A stretch of DNA of 64,000 bases from Hymenobacter sp. BT18. GTDB lineage: Bacteria; Bacteroidota; Bacteroidia; Cytophagales; Hymenobacteraceae. Below the pieces are notes generated by a model that made no database searches, was not told where the DNA came from, and saw nothing but the letters and a program-made list of their open reading frames with translations. Location of the stretch: NCBI RefSeq assembly GCF_012273015.1, contig NZ_CP050954.1:1922001-1986000 (forward strand). The letters run 5' to 3'. A program made the translations under genes and the position numbers. Every line of letters starts with the position of its first letter. Position 1 is the first letter of the stretch. Of this stretch, positions 1 to 8,393 are shown piece by piece.

Positions 1-2
1 GC

Positions 3-1733
3 TCCCTCAACGCCAAGCGCGGTAAGTTTGGCGTGAACACCAAGCTTACCGGCTTCCGCAACCTCTACCCCTACCGCTCCAGCACCACCCGCACCGACTT
101 TGTGCCTAGCCCGGGCGGGGAGCGGCAGGTGCTGGGACAGCTGGAGCAGCGCAGCGTATCAGAGAATATTGGCAAGGGCGGCTACGGGCAGGTGGAGTTC
201 ACCTACGACCCTTCGCCCCTGCACAGCTTCACGCTGAGCGGCAACGGCAACCAGTACCAGAGCAGCTCGCCCCAGGAGCTGTTCAACCAGTACCGGCAAA
301 CCACGCCGTCGGCACCCGGGCAGTTCTCGCTCGATACGCTGTACTCCCGCGACATTGTGCAGCAATTCCAGTTCCGCAACTACGATTTGAACGCGGGCTA
401 CACGCGCACCTTTGGCGAAGCCCAGCCCCGCCGCGAGTGGAGCGTGCTGGCCCAGCACACCCAAAACCGTAACACCCAGGAATACAGCCTCGATCAGTAC
501 CACGCCGCCGATGTGCAGAAGGGGCCGTTGGAATACCAGGAGCGCAGCCACAACTTGGCCCGCAACACCGAAACCACCCTCCAAACCGACTACACGCACC
601 CGTTCAGCCCGACCAGCACCCTGGAGGCCGGGGCCAAGACCATCCGCCGCACCGTTAGCAGCGACTATAGTTTGGATACGCTGCTCACGCGCGTGCAGCC
701 CGACTTCGTACGCAGTGTGCGCCGTTCCAATGCGTTTGATTACAACCAAAACGTGCTGGCGGCCTACGCTACCTACGGCTTCACGCTCGACTCGGTGTAC
801 AACTTCAGCCTGGGTGCCCGCCTGGAGCGCACCGACATTCGGGGGGAGTTTCAGGGAGAAAACGGCCGGTTCTCGAATGACTACCTAAACGTGCTGCCCA
901 ACCTGAGCGTGTCACGTACTCTGGGGAAGCCGGGCCAGACATTGCGTTTCAGCTACTCCCGCCGCATTCAGCGCCCGCAGATTTACTACCTGAACCCGTA
1001 CGTGAATCAGAGTACGCCCAGCAGCATCAGCTACGGCAACCCCAACCTCTCGCCCGAAATCACGGACTCCTACGAGCTGAGCTACGGCACATTTGGGGAG
1101 AAAACGTCCTTGAACGTATCGACTTACACGCGGCGCACCGGCAACTCCATTGAGGAGTTCAACCGCTATAACGAAGAGCTGGCCCGCACCGAAACCACCT
1201 TCGGCAACCTCGCCACCAACACCACCTTTGGCCTGGGCCTGTACGGCTCCTGGAAGCCCGTGCAGGGCTGGGATATCAGCAGCAACCTCAACACTGACTA
1301 CACCCGCATCTACAGCGCCGCACTCAGCCGCACGAGCAGCCGCCTGAATGGCTCCATGAACCTGAATACGTCCCTGAAGCTGGGCAAAGTGTACTCCCTG
1401 CAGGGCTTCGGCGGCGGCTGGACCGGCGGCGTGCAGCTGCAGTCGCGCTACGCTGGTGGCATTTGGTACGGCGTGGGCGTCAAGCGTACCCTGCTCAAGG
1501 AAAAGGCTGACCTCACCTTAAACGCCAGCAACTTTCTGCAGAATGGGCGGGCTTTCCGCAACACCACCGAAACCGACCAGTTCCGCAGCACGGGCACTTG
1601 GTTTCAGTACAACCGGGGCGTGCGCCTGTCCTTCAACTACCGTTTTGGTAAGCTGGATAGCGGCTCCCAGCGCCAGCGCCGCACCATCCAGAACGACGAC
1701 TCCAAGCAAGGTGGCAGCAAAGGCGGGCAGTAG
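3..1733 (+). CDS. Outer-membrane beta-barrel / TonB-receptor-like protein (3' part)
   Basis: The reading frame is open from the first bases of the window, so this is the C-terminal part of a longer gene; the GTG at 33 is an internal valine, not a start. About 577 residues are visible. They show alternating aromatic/polar beta-strand patterns, repeated 'NLxPNLSxSxTL', 'RFSYSRRIQRPQIYYLNPY' and 'YGNPNLSPEITDSYELSY', and a short basic Gln/Asp-rich tail after the last strand. This matches the Bacteroidota outer-membrane beta-barrel family (PF14905-like) that usually carries an N-terminal carboxypeptidase-regulatory and plug domain, here lying outside the window. Role inferred: outer-membrane transporter or porin-like receptor; substrate unknown. 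A strong terminator follows. Confidence 0.85.
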   Translation, partial: SLNAKRGKFGVNTKLTGFRNLYPYRSSTTRTDFVPSPGGERQVLGQLEQRSVSENIGKGGYGQVEFTYDPSPLHSFTLSGNGNQYQSSSPQELFNQYRQTTPSAPGQFSLDTLYSRDIVQQFQFRNYDLNAGYTRTFGEAQPRREWSVLAQHTQNRNTQEYSLDQYHAADVQKGPLEYQERSHNLARNTETTLQTDYTHPFSPTSTLEAGAKTIRRTVSSDYSLDTLLTRVQPDFVRSVRRSNAFDYNQNVLAAYATYGFTLDSVYNFSLGARLERTDIRGEFQGENGRFSNDYLNVLPNLSVSRTLGKPGQTLRFSYSRRIQRPQIYYLNPYVNQSTPSSISYGNPNLSPEITDSYELSYGTFGEKTSLNVSTYTRRTGNSIEEFNRYNEELARTETTFGNLATNTTFGLGLYGSWKPVQGWDISSNLNTDYTRIYSAALSRTSSRLNGSMNLNTSLKLGKVYSLQGFGGGWTGGVQLQSRYAGGIWYGVGVKRTLLKEKADLTLNASNFLQNGRAFRNTTETDQFRSTGTWFQYNRGVRLSFNYRFGKLDSGSQRQRRTIQNDDSKQGGSKGGQ

Positions 1734-1807
1734 CTTATGAAGGCAGGATTTCCTTGCCAGCAGACACAATAAGCCGCACTGTAGAAAACGTCCACCTGTT
1801 TTAACGC

Positions 1808-1863
1808 TAAAACCCAGAAAGCCCCTGACATCTTCGCAGAAGTCAGCGGCTTTCTGGGTTTTA
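1808..1863. terminator. Bidirectional intrinsic terminator
   Basis: The 22-base arms 1808-1829 and 1842-1863 are complementary with one mismatch and end in A/T runs on both strands. It lies between the convergent beta-barrel gene and aroE and can serve both. Confidence 0.85.
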
Positions 1864-1941
1864 GGCCCAACTAGTCTTCAGGACAAGTGGCTCCGGCCTG
1901 GCCTCGCAATGATAGCGCAGTCCTTGTTGCCTGCCACCTCA

Positions 1942-2679
1942 TTACCTTTTCCAGATGTCCCAGGCGGCTTCGGCTTGCAGGCAGAGCATTTCAAACCCGT
2001 TTTTGATGCTGGCCCCCCGGGCCTGACCGCGCCGCATAAACTCGGTTTCGCGCGGGTTATATACCAAGTCGTAGAGGTAGTGCTGGTCGGTTAGGGCCTC
2101 ATACGGGAGCTTGGGGCATTCCTCTACGAAAGGGTACGTGCCGAGAGGCGTAGTATTGATAATCAACGTATGGCCTTGTACCAAGTCGGGCGTAAGCTCC
2201 TCGTAGGTGAGACCCGCACCAAGTGGGTGCCGGGAAACCACCCAATACCCGATTTCCAGGTCGCGCAGGGCTACTTCCACGGCTTTCGATGCGCCACCGT
2301 TGCCCAGCACCAAAGCACGCCCCGCAAAACCCCGAGGCAGAAAGTCGCGCAACGACTCCCGGAAGCCAATCATGTCCGTATTGTGCCCAATCAGTTGACC
2401 ATCGGCGCGGAACTCGATGACGTTGACCGCACCCACGCGGGCGGCGGAAGCGGCCGTATCGTGTAGGTAAGGCCACACCTGCTCCTTGTAGGGAATGGTG
2501 ACGTTCAGGCCCCGTAGCTCCGGATGACGTTGTAGCAGAGCCGGCAGTTCTTCAATAAATGCCAGCTCAAACAGCTCATAGGCATGGTCCGTCAGCTCCA
2601 GGTTGTGGAACTTCTGGGTGAAGAAGGTCTGGGAAAATGAGTGCGTCAGGGTACGACCTAACAATCCGTATGTGGGCAT
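1942..2679 (-). CDS. aroE: Shikimate dehydrogenase
   Basis: Cytosolic NADP-dependent enzyme reducing 3-dehydroshikimate to shikimate in the aromatic amino-acid pathway. Visible motifs: the shikimate-binding Ser pair S14/S16 in 'LTHSFS', 'NVTIPYK' with the catalytic Lys65, 'GHNTDMIGF' with Asp102, and the glycine-rich NADP loop 'GNGGASKAV' (126-134). At 245 residues it is slightly shorter than the E. coli enzyme (272) but complete at both ends. It starts at an ATG with no in-frame upstream alternative close by. A DedA gene lies upstream on the same strand but is separated by its own terminator, so aroE probably has its own promoter. Confidence 0.95.
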   Translation of the reverse strand: MPTYGLLGRTLTHSFSQTFFTQKFHNLELTDHAYELFELAFIEELPALLQRHPELRGLNVTIPYKEQVWPYLHDTAASAARVGAVNVIEFRADGQLIGHNTDMIGFRESLRDFLPRGFAGRALVLGNGGASKAVEVALRDLEIGYWVVSRHPLGAGLTYEELTPDLVQGHTLIINTTPLGTYPFVEECPKLPYEALTDQHYLYDLVYNPRETEFMRRGQARGASIKNGFEMLCLQAEAAWDIWKR

Positions 2680-2710
2680 AGCTACCGGAAAAGCGGGCTG
2701 TAATCAACAA

Positions 2711-2747
2711 AAAAACCACTCCAGCCCCAAACGCTACAGTGGTTTTT
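2711..2747 (-). terminator. Terminator of the DedA gene
   Basis: Perfect 10-base arms (2711-2720 and 2738-2747) followed on the reverse strand by a T-run. It lies 25 bases beyond the DedA stop and before the aroE start. Confidence 0.8.
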
Positions 2748-2771
2748 CTGCCGGAAAATCGAAGGAACTCC

Positions 2772-3422
2772 TTACTGCGGCCGGGGCGAAATACGCCCTT
2801 TCACGAATTCCCACACAGCCGGCAGCACCGATACCACGATGATGCCAATGGTGAACAAGCCAAAGTTCTGCTGAATCCAGGGCAGGCTCCCCAGGAAGTA
2901 GCCCGCGCCGGTCAATAGCGTCACCCACAGTACGGCACCAACTACGTTGTAGCTCAGAAACTTCCCGTAGCTCATGGTGCCCACGCCCGCAATAAAGGGT
3001 GCAAACGTGCGGATGATGGGAATAAACCGCGCAATGATGATGGTTTTGGCCCCGTGTTTTTCGTAAAACGCCTGGGTGCGCTCCAGGTGTTCCCGCTTCA
3101 GAAACCGGGAGTTTTCGCGGAACACGCGCGGCCCCAGGTAGTCGCCGATGTGGTAGTTGAGCGTGTCGCCGAGCACGGCGGCCAGAATCAGCAGGCCGAT
3201 CATCACCCACACATTCAGTGGGGTATCGGGCAGGGCGGCCAGGGAGCCGGCGGCAAACAGCAGCGAGTCGCCGGGCAGAAAAGGCAGGATAACTACCCCG
3301 GTTTCCACGAAAATAATCAGGAACAGAATAGCGTAGGTCCACGCCCCGTATTGCTGGATTATCTCGGCCAGGTGCTTATCGAGGTGCAGAATGAAATCAA
3401 GAATCTGTTTGAGAAAGTCCAT
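2772..3422 (-). CDS. DedA family membrane protein
   Basis: Polytopic inner-membrane protein of the DedA/VTT (SNARE-associated Golgi) family, whose members act in membrane-lipid (undecaprenyl-phosphate or phospholipid) translocation and proton-motive-force homeostasis. Diagnostic stretches are 'FVETGVVILPFLPGDSLLF' with the acidic residue near the re-entrant loop, and 'ARFIPIIRTFAPFIAG' with the conserved Arg. About five hydrophobic segments are visible. The frame is open to an ATG at 3446, but the start at 3422 (MDFLKQ) fits the family length better (216 residues). It lies downstream of the SpeE-like methyltransferase with a short gap, probably in one transcript. Confidence 0.9.
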   Translation of the reverse strand: MDFLKQILDFILHLDKHLAEIIQQYGAWTYAILFLIIFVETGVVILPFLPGDSLLFAAGSLAALPDTPLNVWVMIGLLILAAVLGDTLNYHIGDYLGPRVFRENSRFLKREHLERTQAFYEKHGAKTIIIARFIPIIRTFAPFIAGVGTMSYGKFLSYNVVGAVLWVTLLTGAGYFLGSLPWIQQNFGLFTIGIIVVSVLPAVWEFVKGRISPRPQ

Positions 3423-3496
3423 CAACGTAGAGAAAGGCGCGAACAACCGCGCTACAAAGAAAGCAGGCCGGCTGCATATATCGTGCGGGCCCGTGC

Positions 3497-4141
3497 TCAG
3501 GCTTTGCGGGCCACCAGCAGTTGGTTGATTTTTTCGACCGCCTGGTGCACGTGCAAGTCCAGGCCTAACTGGGCAGCCTGTGGCCGTAAGGCTTCGATAA
3601 GGGCGGCGTGGGAAGTGGCTTCAATGGCATTGAGCAATATATAGCCTCCGGGGCTAAGCAGCCCGTGCAGTGCCTGCCAGAACGCGGAACTGAATACTTC
3701 CTCGGGTATTTTACTGTCGATGGAAATATCCACGATAATCAGCCCGAAGGCTCCGCGGGCCTGCTCTACCCAGGCAAAGGCATCGGCTTGGATTATCTGT
3801 AGCGTGGGGCTGGATACAATGCCAAACTCCTCGGCTGCCACCTGAATAACGACCGGGTCGAGCTCCACGGCGGTAACGGCCCGTGTGTAGTGCAGTTCCT
3901 CCCGCAGCGTTTGAATAACGGAGCCGCCGCCGAGTCCCAGCAGCAGCACGTGCTCCACTCCCGCGAGCGGAATTTGTTGCAGCCCAAAGCGCAATACCCG
4001 CTGCAGAGCCCCGTATGAGTAGTTGGCGGTGCGGGAGTCGAGTACCTTGCGGCCTTGGTAAAGGGTTACTTCCAGTTCCCCACTCACAGCCGAGGGCACG
4101 CGGCGCGTAAACGGAAACAGGTAGCTCAGGAGCTTTTTCAT
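3497..4141 (-). CDS. SpeE-like (spermidine synthase family) methyltransferase-fold protein
   Basis: 214-residue Rossmann-fold protein of the spermidine-synthase/SAM-methyltransferase superfamily. Visible motifs: 'LLLGLGGGS' (glycine loop, about 69-74), 'TAVELDP' (acidic residue at the end of strand 2, about 93-95), 'QADAFAWV' (D120) and 'GLIIVDISID' (D138). It lacks the N-terminal beta-hairpin domain typical of full-length SpeE and is shorter than the usual 280 residues, so a true aminopropyltransferase role is uncertain; many such short Bacteroidota proteins are annotated only as spermidine synthase-like. The ATG at 4141 is preferred over an upstream TTG. It sits 42 bases after the unknown membrane protein gene on the same strand. 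Confidence 0.75.
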   Translation of the reverse strand: MKKLLSYLFPFTRRVPSAVSGELEVTLYQGRKVLDSRTANYSYGALQRVLRFGLQQIPLAGVEHVLLLGLGGGSVIQTLREELHYTRAVTAVELDPVVIQVAAEEFGIVSSPTLQIIQADAFAWVEQARGAFGLIIVDISIDSKIPEEVFSSAFWQALHGLLSPGGYILLNAIEATSHAALIEALRPQAAQLGLDLHVHQAVEKINQLLVARKA

Positions 4142-4183
4142 AGGCAACAGTTACGACAAGCCGGGAAGCCTTCGAATTTCATC

Positions 4184-5635
4184 TTACTGAGCGTCCTGGT
4201 AATACCGTTTTGTTTCGGGGACTACCCGCCAGCGGGCCAGCACCCGCACCTGGGTTTCAGAACTGTTGGGATCAGGAATAGGGTACCATGTAAGCAGGCT
4301 GCAGTCCCGGGGCAATTTTACCAGATCGGTTGGGGTCTGCTGCAACGTACGCAGGGCCGCCCGCTCGCAGGTATTGTCGTCCTTGATGGGTCGGTCGGAA
4401 TTGGTATACACAAACACAAACAGGGCCAGCAGCCCACCGTAGGCGGCCCGGAAACGTGCGGGCAATTCCCAAAGCAAGTAAAGGGCCGAAGCTGAGAAGA
4501 AAAAAGTTAGTCCAAGTGTAATGGGTATCAGGGTATCGCGCCGGATTATGGAGGGGCGGTAGGTTCGGTAGCCACCCAGCGGGAGTAGGGCGAGGTACAA
4601 GAAGGCCAAAACGAATACCCAGCTTCCCAGCGTGAGCAAGCGGCGTCTTTCTACTGATATTGGCAGTGCGCGTAACAGATAGTGATTCAGGACGGCTACC
4701 AGGAAGAGGGCCGGCACACCTAGCCCCCCGGCCAATATGGAGTATAGTCCCATCCACATCTTTTCGTAGCGTTCTTTCAGAGGCACCTCCACAGCCTGGC
4801 CCTCAATGTTGAACTGCCCAACGTATAGAGAATACAGACATAAGAGCACTAGTATTCCCAACAGCAGCCACATCTGCCGTGGTATAGCTTGCACAGCCTG
4901 ACGCGCGTGGTTGGACCAGGAATTAGCATCCGCAGTGGGCCAGTACCGCCAAACCTGCCGTAGAATCAATATAGGGGCGACCAATAGTACTATGGGAGCA
5001 ACTAGCGGACCACTCAGTGCCAACACTACGGCTAGTATCAGCCATAGGCCCACCTGCCAAGCCGGCATAGCCAATGGGCGGTCAAACCAAGTGGCAAGGT
5101 GAAAAGGCAGTAAGTAGATCAATAGGCCCACCAACGGAGTGGCATAAAACGCCGTGTACGTAATAGATCGATCAATAACGGCCATTTCGTCGTGGTAGCC
5201 TTTGGCTTGAAATACAGGCGTAATGAGCGCCATAGCCAGCCATAGGCGGTAGTTGCTCAACCGGTAGGTACCCGTCACATAGATCCCCAGCAGGTAAACG
5301 AGAGCCGCGTGGGTTAGCACTTTCAGCAAAGCACTAGCGGCATAGATACTATCGATGGGCGCCAGAAATGTCTGCAACCACAGTGGCACGTACCGAAAGT
5401 AAACCAGCATCCCGGCGTGCGCAAAAAAACGGTTTGGCCCGATATAAAACTCTTTGTCTAGGATGGCGTGCAGCCCTAATGGATTTTCAAGCACAGTCGT
5501 GCAGGAAGGCGTAGGCAAAATAATGGCGGCGATGTCACCATCGAGCGGCAGTTGATAATATTGCCAAAAGGAATAGAGCAGGTCCAGCAGCACGAAGGCG
5601 GCCATTAGCCAGCCCACCATTGATAATCGTTTCAT
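4184..5635 (-). CDS. Polytopic membrane protein of unknown function
   Basis: 483 residues with roughly ten hydrophobic segments spread along the whole length, beginning with an N-terminal anchor (about 8-25). Between the first two segments lies a polar stretch with 'PLDGDIAAIILP' and 'YIGPNRFFAH'. The topology (acidic residues in the first external loop, many transmembrane segments, short polar C-terminal tail) recalls GT-C type glycosyltransferases or O-antigen/arabinose-transfer proteins, but I see no diagnostic motif and do not assign an activity. The C-terminal 70 residues are soluble, with two Cys. A perfect -7 box lies 39 bases upstream of the ATG. First gene of a probable unit with the SpeE-like and DedA genes. 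Confidence 0.7.
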   Translation of the reverse strand: MKRLSMVGWLMAAFVLLDLLYSFWQYYQLPLDGDIAAIILPTPSCTTVLENPLGLHAILDKEFYIGPNRFFAHAGMLVYFRYVPLWLQTFLAPIDSIYAASALLKVLTHAALVYLLGIYVTGTYRLSNYRLWLAMALITPVFQAKGYHDEMAVIDRSITYTAFYATPLVGLLIYLLPFHLATWFDRPLAMPAWQVGLWLILAVVLALSGPLVAPIVLLVAPILILRQVWRYWPTADANSWSNHARQAVQAIPRQMWLLLGILVLLCLYSLYVGQFNIEGQAVEVPLKERYEKMWMGLYSILAGGLGVPALFLVAVLNHYLLRALPISVERRRLLTLGSWVFVLAFLYLALLPLGGYRTYRPSIIRRDTLIPITLGLTFFFSASALYLLWELPARFRAAYGGLLALFVFVYTNSDRPIKDDNTCERAALRTLQQTPTDLVKLPRDCSLLTWYPIPDPNSSETQVRVLARWRVVPETKRYYQDAQ

Positions 5636-5673
5636 AAGTATTATATGCCCGGGTACGGTTTGTGTTTAGCGGC

Positions 5674-5681
5674 CAAAGCTA
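5674..5681 (-). promoter_or_regulatory. Bacteroidota -7 box (TAGCTTTG)
   Basis: Exact match to TAnnTTTG on the reverse strand, 39 bases before the ATG of the unknown membrane protein. No clear -33 TTG was seen. Confidence 0.5.
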
Positions 5682-5776
5682 CTAAGTTCCTTCCCTCTGT
5701 CGGCAGACTTTAGGTAGTAGTATGCTAGGCGGAAAATTTATCTTAGTAGCTGCTTCCCTCCGCCGGTGGGATACCC

Positions 5777-5808
5777 AAAAGGCAGCCTCCTTGCAGAAGC
5801 TGCCTTTT
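5777..5808 (-). terminator. Intrinsic terminator after the comA-like gene
   Basis: Perfect 10-base arms (5777-5786 and 5799-5808) with T residues on either exit strand, about 60 bases beyond the phosphosulfolactate synthase stop. Confidence 0.7.
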
Positions 5809-5869
5809 ACTCTCAATCACTACAGAAACCCCAGCGCTAGAAAGCTAGCTGTAAGCCTGCCGCCGACAC

Positions 5870-6703
5870 TTATCCGCGTGGCATGGAAGTACCCGGCTTG
5901 CCTTGCACTTTAGGCTCGGGCCGGAACATTTCGTCTACATTTTCCAGGTCCAGGAAATCCAGAAACGTGTCGCCGCGCAGGCCCAGCCGGATGGTTTCGA
6001 GGCTGATGATTTCGTTGGGGGCAATGTTGCCCAGGTTCACGTTGGCTCCCAGCAGCTTGATAAACCACACCTGCTGGGCTTTCTGGGGGGCTTCCCAGAT
6101 AATCTTCTCGAAAGGAATCTGGGTGAGAATTTCTTCTACCAGACCGGAGCGCACTTCGCCGGTGCTACGGAACAGGCCTACGTTACCGGCTTCCCGGGCT
6201 TCGCCGATGACCTTCACGGCCCCGGCTTCCAGCTCCGTTTTCATCTGCGAAATCCACTTGTAGGGCGGAATAATCTTCTCCGCATCCTTGGAGCCTACTT
6301 CCGACAGGACCTTCACCTGACCGGAAAGCTGACGAATGAAGTCTAGCTTTTTGTCGTGGTTCAGGTCCAGGGACCCGTCTGATACTTCGGCATACTCCAT
6401 GCCCATCTTGTCAAGCAGGCGGCGGTAGTCGTCAAACTGATTGCGAATGATGAAGGCTTCGAACAGCGTACCACCGAAATACACGGGAATGCCGGCTTCG
6501 CGGTACACGGCCAGCTTGCGCTCCAAGTTGGGGGCCACGTAGGAAGTGGCCCAGCCCAGCTTCACAATATCCGTGTACGCCGCCCCTACTTCCAGGAAGT
6601 CTTCTACTTCCCGCACGCTGGAGCCTTTGTCCATTACCATGGTAAAGCCCTGCTCACGGGGTTTTTGGGTGCGCTCAGGAAGTTGGGTCAGTTCGTAATT
6701 CAT
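5870..6703 (-). CDS. comA: Phosphosulfolactate synthase family protein (ComA)
   Basis: 277-residue TIM-barrel enzyme of the ComA family (PF02679), which adds sulfite to phosphoenolpyruvate to give (R)-2-phospho-3-sulfolactate. Family landmarks: 'DKGSSVREVEDFLEVGAAYTDIVKLGWATSYV', 'YFGGTLFEAFIIRNQFDDY', 'EVSDGSLDL', 'VLSEVGSKD' and 'NVNLGNIAPNEIISLETIRLGLRGDT'. In methanogens this is the first step of coenzyme M synthesis; in Bacteroidota its product could feed sulfolactate or cysteate for sulfonolipids, but that is inference and no other such gene is adjacent. The 5' leader is unusual (tandem repeat plus hairpin right before the ATG). Monocistronic by context. Confidence 0.9.
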   Translation of the reverse strand: MNYELTQLPERTQKPREQGFTMVMDKGSSVREVEDFLEVGAAYTDIVKLGWATSYVAPNLERKLAVYREAGIPVYFGGTLFEAFIIRNQFDDYRRLLDKMGMEYAEVSDGSLDLNHDKKLDFIRQLSGQVKVLSEVGSKDAEKIIPPYKWISQMKTELEAGAVKVIGEAREAGNVGLFRSTGEVRSGLVEEILTQIPFEKIIWEAPQKAQQVWFIKLLGANVNLGNIAPNEIISLETIRLGLRGDTFLDFLDLENVDEMFRPEPKVQGKPGTSMPRG

Positions 6704-6709
6704 GTACTA

Positions 6710-6740
6710 GGGTCTTGGGGTCTTGGGGTCTTGGGTCTTA
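6710..6740. repeat. Tandem octanucleotide repeat in the comA leader
   Basis: Three head-to-tail copies of GGGTCTTG plus a partial fourth, ending 7 bases before the start codon of comA on the reverse strand. Related bases recur at 6820-6836 on the other side of the promoter. Confidence 0.75.
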
Positions 6741-6765
6741 AAGGCTTGAGTTGAAACCAAGCCTT
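6741..6765 (-). promoter_or_regulatory. Hairpin in the comA 5' leader
   Basis: Perfect 8-base arms (AAGGCTTG at 6741-6748 and CAAGCCTT at 6758-6765) with a 9-base loop, inside the predicted 5' untranslated region between the -7 box and the tandem repeat. No T-run follows directly, so it is not a simple terminator. Confidence 0.5.
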
Positions 6766-6789
6766 GCGCGCCCGGAACAACAACGCGGG

Positions 6790-6797
6790 CAAAAGTA
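6790..6797 (-). promoter_or_regulatory. -7 box of comA (TACTTTTG)
   Basis: Exact TAnnTTTG match on the reverse strand, 86 bases before the comA ATG, predicting a leader of about 80 bases. Confidence 0.5.
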
Positions 6798-6903
6798 CAC
6801 CTGAAATTCGGGTCTTGGGGGCTTGGTAGCTCAAGGGCTTGGCTGATGTACTCACCAGCAACAACTTGCCGCCGCGGTAGCCATCAGCCAAGCTCCTGGC
6901 TTT

Positions 6904-8307
6904 CTACTTGCGGTACTGCTCGATCAGCCGCGCCAAGGCCTTCTGTGACTCCAACTCGGGGAAGTAGTCAAACAGCAGGCGGTGTTTGTCGAAGTCCAGG
7001 ACCAAGGCATTTTCCAGCGTCTCGTAGGCTTCACGGTAGCGGCCCGCAGCCAGCAGGTAGGCGCACAGCCGGTAGTGCAGTTCGGCCTCGGCGGGCTGGA
7101 TTTCCACGGCATTGCGCATCAGGTCGATGGCGCCGTCGAAGTTGCCTTGCTCGTAGAGAATGATGCTCCAGTTCAGCCAGCCATCCTTGTTATCGGGCGC
7201 TACCTGCGTGGCCTTGTCATAGGCCTCAATAGCTGACACAATGTTGCCGACCTGATACTCGGCGGCGGCCAAGGCCATCCAGTACTCCAAGCCTTCATCG
7301 TAGAGCGCCACGGCTTTGCGAAAGAAGTGAATGGCCTCAAACGCGCGGTTCTGGGCAATGAGCACAATGCCGATACCAAACCAGGCTTCGTCCATGGTTG
7401 CGTCCAAGTCAATGGCCTTCTGGTAGAAGCGGCGGGCTTTGTCCCACTCGGCCAGCTTTTCGTGGCACTCGCCAATGTTGCACAAAGCCTCGGGCGTGGG
7501 GTTGCCGGGCTCGTAGCTCAGCTCAAACTCCTCAATGGCTTTGCGGTAGCGCTCCAGGCTCACGTAGGTGCTGGCCAGGTAGCCGTGGGCCTCGTAAAAC
7601 TTAGAGTCGATGAGCAGGGCGTAGTCGAAGGCGCTAATGGCATCGTCGAACTTGCCGGCCCGGAAGTAGGCCTGCCCCAGGTTGTACCACGCAATGGCCG
7701 AATAGGGGTCGTCGTCGGTGAAGCGGCGGAAGAACTCCAGATTTTTTTCCAGCCGGTCGCTCACTTCCAGGCAGTAGAGCAGCTCTTGCACCGCCACGTC
7801 GTTGTCGGAGTTCAGGCGCAGGCTTTGCTTGTAGTGCTTGGCGGCACTCTTGTACTTCTGCCAGCTCTGGTAGGCCAGCCCCAGGTTGAAGTGAATGTCG
7901 TCGCGCTCCGGAAACCGCTCCACGGCGCTGAGAAAATACGCTACGGCTTCCGAGAAAAGCCCTTTCTGAGTGGCAATAATCCCGCGCGTAACGGCCACAT
8001 CGGGGTTGTCGGGGTCCAGCAGCGCCACGTTCTCAATCTGGTCGGCGGCGGCGGTGTACTCCCCTTTCATGGCCAGCACCTGGGAACGGTCGATAAGCAG
8101 CTCGGTGCTGAATGGGTACAAGGCTATAGCGGCCTCACACGCCTGCAGGGCCTTATCGTACTGGGTATTGGAAGTGTAATGGTCGATAATATTCTCAAAG
8201 TCGGCCAAATCAAAAAACACCGGCTCGTTGCTGGACAGCATCTGCTCAAAACGGCGCACGATGTCCAGCACTTCGTCCCGGTCCTCAAAATTCTCGTTCA
8301 TTCTCAT
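6904..8307 (-). CDS. Tetratricopeptide repeat protein
   Basis: 467 residues made almost entirely of about 34-residue helical TPR units, for example 'AIAWYNLGQAYFRAGKFDDAISAFDYALLID', 'EALCNIGECHEKLAEWDKARRFYQKAIDLD' and 'GWLNWSIILYEQGNFDGAIDLMRNAVEIQ'. At least ten repeats can be counted, with an acidic N-terminal cap. There is no signal peptide or membrane segment, so a cytosolic scaffold role is likely; the partner is unknown. The frame is open to 8337, but the ATG at 8307 (or 8301) gives an N-terminus without the odd Cys-containing extension. Long antisense frames here are compositional shadows. Confidence 0.85.
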   Translation of the reverse strand: MRMNENFEDRDEVLDIVRRFEQMLSSNEPVFFDLADFENIIDHYTSNTQYDKALQACEAAIALYPFSTELLIDRSQVLAMKGEYTAAADQIENVALLDPDNPDVAVTRGIIATQKGLFSEAVAYFLSAVERFPERDDIHFNLGLAYQSWQKYKSAAKHYKQSLRLNSDNDVAVQELLYCLEVSDRLEKNLEFFRRFTDDDPYSAIAWYNLGQAYFRAGKFDDAISAFDYALLIDSKFYEAHGYLASTYVSLERYRKAIEEFELSYEPGNPTPEALCNIGECHEKLAEWDKARRFYQKAIDLDATMDEAWFGIGIVLIAQNRAFEAIHFFRKAVALYDEGLEYWMALAAAEYQVGNIVSAIEAYDKATQVAPDNKDGWLNWSIILYEQGNFDGAIDLMRNAVEIQPAEAELHYRLCAYLLAAGRYREAYETLENALVLDFDKHRLLFDYFPELESQKALARLIEQYRK

Positions 8308-8393
8308 GTTCCTACAATCGGCAGAGCAAACCGTCAAAAAGGCAGCTTCTCCTGGAAAATATACCTGCTCCTGTCTACAGATAGGCTAGCAGC

